64,000 bases of DNA from JADMIH01 sp036399775 (GTDB taxonomy: Bacteria; Chloroflexota; Chloroflexia; QHBQ01; JADMIH01): assembly GCA_036399775.1 (NCBI GenBank), contig DASWMJ010000045.1, forward strand, positions 26,365-90,364. Direction: 5' to 3'. This document shows, in pieces, positions 57,467-64,000 of the stretch. A program made the position numbers and the translations under genes. Each line of letters starts with the position of its first letter. Positions within the stretch are counted from its first letter, which is position 1. The notes under the pieces are model-generated. The model worked only from the letters and a program-made list of their open reading frames with translations. It was not told the DNA's origin and made no database searches.

Positions 57467-58102
57467 TTACCCCTCCCAGGCAAGGGGCCGTATTACATGC
57501 CAGTTATATACTGAACTTACCTGAACTGCACTTCGCTTCGCTGATATAGAAGGCAAGAACCGGATAGGTAATTCGTGTAGCCTGGGTCCGCCCCGTCTTT
57601 GGACGTAGGCAATTATCATAGCTACGAATAGGACGGCTAAATGAGCGAGGAGGTACTCGTCTGTCCCTCTGCCTATGAGGTCCATTACAGGGGTGCCTAG
57701 CTGATGATAGCCTAGAGACTCGCCAAAGTCCCCTGTCAGCACTCCAGAGCCTATGATTGGAGCACCTGCGATGTTGATGTCAATACCTGGGGAGACGTAG
57801 CTTCCTTCGACACTAAGACGCTCATTTTCCGTAGGATCAAACAGCCACGTAAGCGAACTGAGGGGCCAGGGCCGTTCAAGTTCTAGAGATTCAACTACAA
57901 AAGTAGGATATTCCCGCCAGAGCGGGTCTCCCCATCTGCGTAAGTCCTGTAAGAAGTCTCTTGCAGCACCAGGAGTGTAGGACACCACTGTGTGAAGCAT
58001 AATAGACGCGAGAAACAAAGTAATCACGCCTCTCATGAGCAGTCGCGCAAAGTAAGCTACTATCTGTGGTCCTGCCTTCCTTACTACGAACTGATCCTTC
58101 AT
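57467..58102 (-). CDS. DppB-permease N-terminus-like membrane protein, possibly truncated
   Basis: 211 aa from the ATG at 58102. Resembles the first part of dipeptide/oligopeptide ABC permeases: MRGVITLFLASIMLHTVVSY then TPGA, and later LTGDFGESLGYHQLGTPVMD (compare DLGxS...PV..LI) followed by a helix (ALVFVAMIIAY-type, about 165-185). The rest of the permease (EAA loop) is absent and the tail is unrelated. No partner genes are nearby. It may be a decayed or repurposed permease fragment. The start abuts a heptanucleotide array. Confidence 0.55.
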   Translation of the reverse strand: MKDQFVVRKAGPQIVAYFARLLMRGVITLFLASIMLHTVVSYTPGAARDFLQDLRRWGDPLWREYPTFVVESLELERPWPLSSLTWLFDPTENERLSVEGSYVSPGIDINIAGAPIIGSGVLTGDFGESLGYHQLGTPVMDLIGRGTDEYLLAHLAVLFVAMIIAYVQRRGGPRLHELPIRFLPSISAKRSAVQVSSVYNWHVIRPLAWEG

Positions 58103-58133
58103 TCCTAACCCCTCACCCCTGACCCCTATCGTG
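58103..58133. repeat. Heptanucleotide array filling a gene spacer
   Basis: TCCTAAC-CCCTCAC-CCCTGAC-CCCTATC in 7-nt phase. It exactly fills the spacer between the cystathionine beta-synthase stop (58134) and the next ATG (58102), so repeat sequence stands in place of a ribosome-binding site. Confidence 0.8.
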
Positions 58134-59537
58134 CTAACGCCCCCGCCCATGCGCCACGAACTCCAGCAGGTCGCTACGGGTGATGAGGCCGACGGGCCGG
58201 CCGCCCTCTTCTACCAGGACGGCGGAGTTGTTGGCGAGCAGCGCGGGCACTACTCTTTCAACTTCCTCGGCCACGTCTACAAGGGGGAAGGGGGAGTCCA
58301 TAACGCTCTCCACTTTGGCGTCTATCAGGCTGGGGTCGCGGAAGACGCGCTCAAGCAGGTTGCGCTCCTGGATGGAGCCTATCATCTCATGCACGTCGGT
58401 GAAGGGGCCGTAGCCGTTGCCGTTCCCGCCACCCTGGCGCGTCACCGGCAACTGCGAGATGTTGTACTGCTGCAACAGGTCTATCGCCTCGCGCACCGTC
58501 TTGTCGGAAGGCACAGTGACCAGCTTGGGCAGCTCCCTGTCGGGCTTGCCTACAAGGTCGCGCACGCGGGCCTGCGTTGGGAGGCGGTCGAGGAAGCCGT
58601 TCTCGCGCATCCAGGCGTCGTTGTAGAGCTTGGAGAGGTAGCCCCGTCCGTTGTCGGGGAATATCACCAGGATATTCTTGCCTTCGTCCATGCGCCGCGC
58701 CACCTGCAAAGCGGCCCACATGGCGGTGCCGGTAGACCCACCGACCAGGATGCCCTCTTCGCGTGTGATGCGGCGGGCTGTTTCCAGCGAGTCGCGGTCG
58801 GTCACAGTCACCCATTCGTCAACCACGTTCATGTCCATCGTACCGGGCATGAAGTCCTCGCCGATGCCCTCTACTTTGTAGGGGCGGGCGCGGTCGCCTG
58901 TGTAGAGCGAGCCTTCGGGGTCTGCCCCCACTATCAACACGTCGGAGTTCTTCGACTTGAGGTAGTTACCGATGCCTGAGATGGTGCCGCCCGTACCGAC
59001 GCCGCACACCAGCACGTCTATCTTGCCGTCAAGCTGCCGCCATATCTCCGGGCCGGTGGTCTCCAGGTGGGTGCGCGGGTTGGCCGGGTTGAAGTACTGG
59101 TTGGGCTGGAACGCGCCCGCGATCTCGCGGGTCAGGCGATCGGCTACGCTGTAGTAGCTCTCAGGACTCTCGCGGGGCACGGCGGTGGGCGTGGTCACTA
59201 CCTCCGCGCCGTATGCCTTGAGCAGGGCCACCTTCTCCTGCGATACCTTATCGGGCATGATAAAGACGCATTTGTACCCCATGATGCACGCCGCGATTGC
59301 GAGGCCCACGCCGGTGTTGCCGGATGTCGGCTCAACGATGGTGCCGCCCTTTTTAAGTAAACCTTTCTCCTCGGCGGCCTGTATCATCCTTATACCGATG
59401 CGATCTTTGACTGAATTGCCGGGATTGAACATCTCCAACTTGGCGAGCAGGGTAGGCTTGACCCCCCGGTTCAGCTTGGGCAATCGCACGATGGGCGTGT
59501 TGCCGATTGTGTCAAGGATGCTATCGTAGACTTCCAT
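58134..59537 (-). CDS. Cystathionine beta-synthase
   Basis: 467 aa from the ATG at 59537 (AAGGAG upstream). PLP-dependent fold: NPGNSVKDRIG with catalytic Lys44, PTSGNTGVGLA, GTGGTISGIG and GGSTGTA phosphate/serine loops; a tandem CBS-domain pair at about 335-467 (PSDKTVREAIDLLQQYNISQ; VESVMDSPFPLVDVAEEVER). Condenses serine and homocysteine, or makes cysteine, with the C-terminal CBS pair probably sensing adenosyl ligand. A strong promoter lies upstream. Confidence 0.93.
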   Translation of the reverse strand: MEVYDSILDTIGNTPIVRLPKLNRGVKPTLLAKLEMFNPGNSVKDRIGIRMIQAAEEKGLLKKGGTIVEPTSGNTGVGLAIAACIMGYKCVFIMPDKVSQEKVALLKAYGAEVVTTPTAVPRESPESYYSVADRLTREIAGAFQPNQYFNPANPRTHLETTGPEIWRQLDGKIDVLVCGVGTGGTISGIGNYLKSKNSDVLIVGADPEGSLYTGDRARPYKVEGIGEDFMPGTMDMNVVDEWVTVTDRDSLETARRITREEGILVGGSTGTAMWAALQVARRMDEGKNILVIFPDNGRGYLSKLYNDAWMRENGFLDRLPTQARVRDLVGKPDRELPKLVTVPSDKTVREAIDLLQQYNISQLPVTRQGGGNGNGYGPFTDVHEMIGSIQERNLLERVFRDPSLIDAKVESVMDSPFPLVDVAEEVERVVPALLANNSAVLVEEGGRPVGLITRSDLLEFVAHGRGR

Positions 59538-59651
59538 AGTCTCCTTCCTTTCAGGGAGGCCCCAAGCAACACTGCTTTGGGTTTTAGATGACGAATTTGC
59601 CTTTGGGCGTTGAGAATGACATTGGAGCACGGTCTATGTGCCCTCAGTTGG

Positions 59652-59680
59652 ATTATAGGATTAGCGGGGTCGCAAGTCAA
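59652..59680 (-). promoter_or_regulatory. Sigma-70-type promoter of the cystathionine beta-synthase gene
   Basis: On the minus strand TTGACT (59680-59675), 17-bp spacer, TATAAT (59657-59652), a near-consensus promoter about 115 bp before the start. Confidence 0.8.
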
Positions 59681-59764
59681 TGCGTAACGAAACCCACTTC
59701 TAAATAATGCGTTACATCCATTGGGTAGCCCTTACTACAACTCTGATCGCGGAGGAACAAGAAA

Positions 59765-62548
59765 ATGGATACAAAGCGGCGCACAAGTTTGATTGGTTTC
59801 ATACTTACGTTGGTATTACCAGCTTTTGGCGTTATAGTCGGGGCGGGTGGCACTGGCGAGACCGCACCGGCGTTGGCGCAGAGCAGTCCCGTTTACGGCT
59901 GTGAGGCCACTTACGACACCCCATCTACGGGAAACGTCGAGACCGAGTTGAACGATATAGCGGCGATTTCGGATAACGACATCTGGGGCGTGGGCTTTTA
60001 CGTTGGGCCAAGCCCCAATACGCCTTATAGCGTGCACTGGGATGGCCAAAGGTGGAGCCAGGTAAGCGTACCGTCTCTGCCCGCCATGCAGAGCGAATTG
60101 CGCAGCGTAGCCGCCATCTCGAATAACGATGTTTGGGCCGTGGGAAACTATTCGACCCGCGACTCCACCCACCCGCTCGCGATGCATTGGAACGGCACCG
60201 CATGGGAGAGGAGCTTTATACCTGAGCCAAATAACTCAATCCGCCTCAACGACGTGTCGGGCGTCGCCGCAAATGACGTGTGGGCGGTCGGCTCTTATTA
60301 CTCGGAGAGCATCAGGGGTGACCAGGCGCTCATCCTGCACTGGGACGGCACCTCCTGGTCGCCCGCGCAACTGCCTGACTTCCAGCCGCAGTCTACCCGT
60401 GTCAATGGGGTCTTTGCGAGGGCTGCCGACGACGTATGGGCGGTGGGTATGACGGGGCCTAACCCTCTCTTCCTGCACTGGAACGGCACGGCCTGGATCA
60501 TCGAGCCGAATGCCATAGCGCCTGTCAATACCAACCTTACGTCGGTGACTGCCGTCTCGAAGACCAGGGCGTGGGCGGTAGGTGGTAGCTCGGAGGGGGC
60601 GATTGTCATGTACTGGGATGGCGACGACTGGCGTCAGGTAAGCATACCGGATACGCAGACGTTCCCCAGCTCGCTATATAATGTCACAGCCGTCTCGGAG
60701 AACGATGTGTGGGCTGTAGGTGCCGAGATACAGATAGTGAGACATGCCGATGTCAGGAAACTGCTGGTCCTCCATTGGGATGGCACGCAGTGGCTTCGTA
60801 TGCCCGCGAATGTGTCGGGCAGCGCCTCGACGGGGCAAGGCGTGACTTCTACCAAAGAAGGCAGCCTGTGGGTGGCCGGTTCGTACTTCAATCCCGGCAA
60901 AAACCTGCGGGAGCCTCTACTGCTGCGGCTCCATAAGACCACGTGCCCACCTCCTGCCGCCACGCCCGTACCTCCTACCCCGGCAATGCCGCTTGAGCCG
61001 CCCGCGCTTATACCTGGAAGTGGCAGCGTGACCTTCCCGGAGACGGGCAAGACGATACGCGGCGTCTTCCTGGACTACTGGCAGCGCAACGGCAACCTGG
61101 CGCAGCAGGGCTACCCCATCTCAAACGTGATGGGCGAAATATCGGACCTCGACGGCAGGATATATACGGTGCAATATTTCGAGCGAGCGGTGTTCGAGTA
61201 CCACCCTGAGAACCAGCCTCCCTATAACGTGCTCCTGTCGCAGTTGGGCACGTTCCAATACAAGCAGAAGTACCCCGACGGCGCACACAACCAGCGCGCC
61301 AACCCGGACGCAGGCACCCGCTTCTTCCCGGAGACCGGCAAGCACCTGGGCGGCGCGTTCCATTACTACTGGGTAAATCACGGCGGGCTGGTGCAGCAGG
61401 GCTACCCCATCACCGAGGAGTTCACCCAGGTAAGCCCCCTCGACGGCAAGTTGTACACGGTGCAATACTTCGAGCGGGCCGTATTCGAATACCACCCTGA
61501 GAACCAGCCGCCATTCGAGGTGCTACTCAGCCAGCTTGGGCGGTTCCGGTACGATGGGAGATACGGGACGCCAACGCCGGTTACGTCTACGCCTCTGCCG
61601 AAGTCAAAACTGCTGGCTAAGGACGTAAGCTCCTCTGTAGTTGCTACCGACCACTATCTCCTATGGATAGAGACGGCCAGAGCAGGCAATCCCATCTTCG
61701 GCTACGACGTGCGCAACGGCAACACCTTCGTGCTCACTAACAGGTCCAGCAGCAAGTTTGCCCTTGCTACCGACGGCAAGAAGATCGTCTGGTTGGAACG
61801 GGGGAGTGACAGTGCCGTGAGGGCTTATGGCTACGACCTGGACAGCCGTAACGAAGTCAGCTTCGTGGGAACACTGTCTCAGACCCAGAACAATTACTAT
61901 TACGACATAGCTCTTGCCGGGGATGTGCTCTACTATTCGGGCATTATAAACCAGCAGCGCGGCGTAGTCGCCCGCAATCTCACTACAGGCGTGGAGGAAA
62001 TACTTGTTGCGGACGGCAGGAGGCCCGTTGCTGCTGATGGTGCCTTGTTGTGGTCGAAGGAAGTTGCGAGCTGTAATCCTCCCAGCACTCACCCGCCATG
62101 CATTTTCGATGGAATTCTTTACATGCGAAAGTCCGGGGATACGAAAGATATCCTGGTCCACAGGTCTCCGGGCCAGGACAGCTTTCGGGGGCCGCAGGGC
62201 TATGATCTGTCTCATGGCCGGGTCGTTTGGTCCGGTACTTCTGAAGGTGTCCGCCTCTACGACGCGAATACCTCCACACTCAACATTATCTTTAACCGGC
62301 ATGCCTCCTATCCACTCATTCGCGGAAACCTGGTAGCATGGGTTGGTGAGGAAAAGAGGACAAAGCTCATACTGTATGACACCAACACAGGCCAGTTTAC
62401 AACACCCGTGTCGGTGATGGATGCCCGAATCGAGACCGAGGCTATAGTCGGGCAGGAGGCGATTGCATACAGATTGGGAGGTCCGGCACAGTGGAGGGAA
62501 GACCTCGCGCAGGGCGACCTTTACATTCTGGAGTTAGGCAGGAACTAA
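59765..62548 (+). CDS. Secreted two-propeller protein with two YW-VQYFERA modules
   Basis: 927 aa, GGAGGAAC upstream. Signal peptide about 1-38. The first propeller (about 45-390) has about seven repeats of (N)D(V/I)WAVG....LHWDG..W (NDVWAVGNYST, NDVWAVGSYYS, DDVWAVGMTG). Then a Pro-rich linker and two YW modules (about 422-503 and 520-600): FPETGKTIRGVFLDYW, QGYPIS, YTVQYFERAVFEYHPENQPP. The C-terminal part (about 620-927) is a TolB/WD-like propeller (YLLWIETARAG, RGNLVAWVGEEKR). Extracellular; ligand unknown. Confidence 0.85.
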   Translation: MDTKRRTSLIGFILTLVLPAFGVIVGAGGTGETAPALAQSSPVYGCEATYDTPSTGNVETELNDIAAISDNDIWGVGFYVGPSPNTPYSVHWDGQRWSQVSVPSLPAMQSELRSVAAISNNDVWAVGNYSTRDSTHPLAMHWNGTAWERSFIPEPNNSIRLNDVSGVAANDVWAVGSYYSESIRGDQALILHWDGTSWSPAQLPDFQPQSTRVNGVFARAADDVWAVGMTGPNPLFLHWNGTAWIIEPNAIAPVNTNLTSVTAVSKTRAWAVGGSSEGAIVMYWDGDDWRQVSIPDTQTFPSSLYNVTAVSENDVWAVGAEIQIVRHADVRKLLVLHWDGTQWLRMPANVSGSASTGQGVTSTKEGSLWVAGSYFNPGKNLREPLLLRLHKTTCPPPAATPVPPTPAMPLEPPALIPGSGSVTFPETGKTIRGVFLDYWQRNGNLAQQGYPISNVMGEISDLDGRIYTVQYFERAVFEYHPENQPPYNVLLSQLGTFQYKQKYPDGAHNQRANPDAGTRFFPETGKHLGGAFHYYWVNHGGLVQQGYPITEEFTQVSPLDGKLYTVQYFERAVFEYHPENQPPFEVLLSQLGRFRYDGRYGTPTPVTSTPLPKSKLLAKDVSSSVVATDHYLLWIETARAGNPIFGYDVRNGNTFVLTNRSSSKFALATDGKKIVWLERGSDSAVRAYGYDLDSRNEVSFVGTLSQTQNNYYYDIALAGDVLYYSGIINQQRGVVARNLTTGVEEILVADGRRPVAADGALLWSKEVASCNPPSTHPPCIFDGILYMRKSGDTKDILVHRSPGQDSFRGPQGYDLSHGRVVWSGTSEGVRLYDANTSTLNIIFNRHASYPLIRGNLVAWVGEEKRTKLILYDTNTGQFTTPVSVMDARIETEAIVGQEAIAYRLGGPAQWREDLAQGDLYILELGRN

Positions 62549-62569
62549 ACTCAGCACTCAGCACTCAGC
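62549..62569. repeat. Heptanucleotide array at two converging stop codons
   Basis: ACTCAGC three times in 7-nt phase. It covers the recF stop and its last codons (EVLSAEC) and begins just after the stop of the 927-aa gene. Confidence 0.75.
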
Positions 62570-63939
62570 ACTTCCCCCTGCCTCACCTCAAGCAGTTCGG
62601 CTTTCTCAAGGAAGCCTGGGTCGAAGCCTGTCAGGTCGGCGGTGGTGATGAGCGCCTGGTAGTGCTGGCCGCTGATGGTGTTGAGGAGGTAGCCGCGCCG
62701 CCGCAGGTCTAACTCGGAGAGGATGTCGTCCAGCAGGAGGATGGGGGTGTCGCCTGTCTCTGCCGTCATCAGGTCCACTTCGCCCAACTTGAGCGCGAGG
62801 ACGGCGGTGCGCTGCTGCCCGCGAGAGCCATACGCGCTCAGGGCAAGGTCGCCTAATTGGAAGATGAGGTCGTCGCGGTGCGGCCCCAGCAGGGACACTC
62901 CCCGGCGTATCTCCTGCGCCCGCATCTCCTCAAGTTGCTTCTTGAACTCCTCCGCGATGTGGCTGATGTGCTTGTCAAGGTGTGGGATGCGGCCTCGCAG
63001 CGCGGCCATATCTACGGATGCCGTGTATTCGTCGCCCCCCAGGTCGGCCAGCGAAGCCTCGGCCTCCATTTGGGCGAGCAATTCTGGCATGAGCACTTTG
63101 CGCGCCTCCGGTGCAACTCCCGTCTGGTAAACGAGATTGAAGCGCAATTCGGCGGTGGGGCGGCGCTCGCGCAGCATCTGGCGGGTGTCGCCCTTGCCGT
63201 TAGCCGCTTCGGTGCCCGCCAGCAGGTGGTGGGTCGCCTCTGCGCGGCTCGACAGGCGCGTGGCGAAGACCTCCCGCCGCAGCACGACGTATGCGCCGTG
63301 CGTCACAAGCTCGTCGTCCCAGTAAGCTATCTCTTCGGCCACGCCTCGCGAGCCTGCCGCCCGCCCCTGCTCCTTGAGCGACTTGAGGAGCGAATTGCGC
63401 TGCGCCAGCACCTTCATGTAGTGAGACAGCAGGCGCAGGTAGCGATGGTCCATCTGCGAGATGGTAATATCCATGTAGCGGCGGCGCAAAGTGGGCGGCC
63501 CGCTCACAAGGTCTACGTCCTGCGGGGTGAAGAGCACCACGTTCACCTGCCCCACCAGGTCGAGCGCCCGCCGCGCCACGCCGTTCACCTTCACCCGCTT
63601 GCGTGCCTGCGCCGACCCCGCGATTCCCCCTGGCCCCTCCGGCTCTTCGTCGCGCACCACCAGTATCTCCAAAGCGAGCGGCCCGCGCGTCCTCTCCAAC
63701 TGCGCCGTGATGCGCGCGAAGGGAGGCGAGCCGAGGTCGTTGGGCGCGGCGAAGTTTATCAATTCAAGGTCGGAGGATGTGCGCGGGGAGCGTGCGGTCG
63801 CCAGCAGATAGACCGCCTCAAGCAGAGAAGTCTTGCCCGAAGCGTTATCCCCCTGAAGCACCGCCACCCCCTCCGGCAAGTCAAGTGAGAGGTGCCGGTA
63901 GTTGCGGAACTCGTCTAGGGTCAGGTGCTGGCAATACAT
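62551..63939 (-). CDS. recF: RecF, recombination mediator ATPase
   Basis: 462 aa, about 90-100 aa longer than common RecF. Walker A GDNASGKTSLL (30-40), ABC signature YGSRGQQRTAVLALKLGEVD (about 375-394), Walker B PILLLDDILSELDLRRR. Insertions lie at about 75-105 (EEPEGPGGIAGSAQARKR) and around 225-310. RecF loads RecA at gaps with RecO and RecR. It is not next to dnaN or gyrB here, unlike many bacteria. The frame is open through the array that forms its end. Confidence 0.92.
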   Translation of the reverse strand: MYCQHLTLDEFRNYRHLSLDLPEGVAVLQGDNASGKTSLLEAVYLLATARSPRTSSDLELINFAAPNDLGSPPFARITAQLERTRGPLALEILVVRDEEPEGPGGIAGSAQARKRVKVNGVARRALDLVGQVNVVLFTPQDVDLVSGPPTLRRRYMDITISQMDHRYLRLLSHYMKVLAQRNSLLKSLKEQGRAAGSRGVAEEIAYWDDELVTHGAYVVLRREVFATRLSSRAEATHHLLAGTEAANGKGDTRQMLRERRPTAELRFNLVYQTGVAPEARKVLMPELLAQMEAEASLADLGGDEYTASVDMAALRGRIPHLDKHISHIAEEFKKQLEEMRAQEIRRGVSLLGPHRDDLIFQLGDLALSAYGSRGQQRTAVLALKLGEVDLMTAETGDTPILLLDDILSELDLRRRGYLLNTISGQHYQALITTADLTGFDPGFLEKAELLEVRQGEVLSAEC

Positions 63940-63941
63940 GA

Positions 63942-64000
63942 GAGTTTTGAGTTTTGAGTTTTGAGTTTTGAGTTGTTCTGCGTCAACTCAAAACTCAAAA
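63942..64000. repeat. Inverted heptanucleotide arrays, cut by the window end
   Basis: GAGTTTT four times plus a partial unit (63942-63975), then its inverse (AACTCAAAACTCAAAA, 63985-64000) running out of the window. Located in the recF leader. Confidence 0.8.

Overview
The window looks like a chromosomal segment of a Chloroflexota-type bacterium. This is inferred from the style of the proteins, not from a search. Supporting signs are a MalT/LuxR giant regulator, DUF2089 plus DUF4097 stress genes, several secreted propeller proteins sharing a YW...VQYFERA module, RecF and GyrB homologues in unlinked positions, and intergenic DNA full of short repeats. Most genes are GC-rich. The 32.1-34.3 kb pair is visibly AT-richer and the 7.8-8.5 kb phosphotransferase visibly GC-richer, so both are candidate imports.

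Layout. 0.2-3.0 kb: secreted S-layer-homology protein. 3.3-4.5 kb: AlkX/AlkZ-like DNA glycosylase. 4.8-10.9 kb: LuxR/MalT-type regulator followed by a phosphotransferase, two multi-pass membrane proteins and a small conserved protein. 11.3-12.5 kb: secreted GDSL hydrolase. 12.5-12.8 kb: debris, including an internally deleted copy of the gyrB 3' end. 13.1-17.5 kb: LspA-like, Lgt-like, a putative lipoprotein and an 837-aa protein ending in a cysteine-less thioredoxin domain. 17.6-19.5 kb: gyrB. 19.8-21.3 kb: ECF-like sigma factor and a membrane partner. 21.4-26.9 kb: small conserved protein, ankyrin protein and three MFS exporters. 27.0-29.1 kb: DUF2089/DUF4097 operon. 29.8-32.1 kb: class I amidotransferase-like hydrolase and hutI. 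32.1-34.3 kb: overlapping pair, a membrane/PLD-like/THEP1-like NTPase and a diverged GTP cyclohydrolase II. 34.4-39.1 kb: small membrane protein, alpha/beta hydrolase, kinase, lpdA and a lipoate ligase. 39.2-48.3 kb: Kelch protein, duplicated-domain membrane protein, LCP, AI-2E permease, DUF4230, a small protein and ruvB. 48.4-57.4 kb: large secreted proteins, a TM protein and a methyltransferase. 57.5-64.0 kb: DppB-like fragment, cystathionine beta-synthase, a 927-aa propeller protein and recF.

Two themes stand out. First, the 32146-34268 pair is the best candidate for an undescribed system: membrane anchor, coiled coil, PLD-like fold, P-loop NTPase and a RibA homologue with changed catalytic positions, translationally coupled and compositionally foreign. 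Second, intergenic DNA is unusually organised. Perfect 20-34 bp stems sit at gene 3' ends; three share an identical GC core and GCA triloop while the rest of their arms differ yet stay perfectly paired. Many spacers consist of 7-nt units in strict register, with unrelated unit sequences at different loci, often running exactly from one gene's stop codon to the next gene's ribosome-binding site. MITE-like elements with long inverted ends are interspersed.

No tRNA, rRNA or CRISPR array was recognised. All assignments rest on reading motifs by eye.
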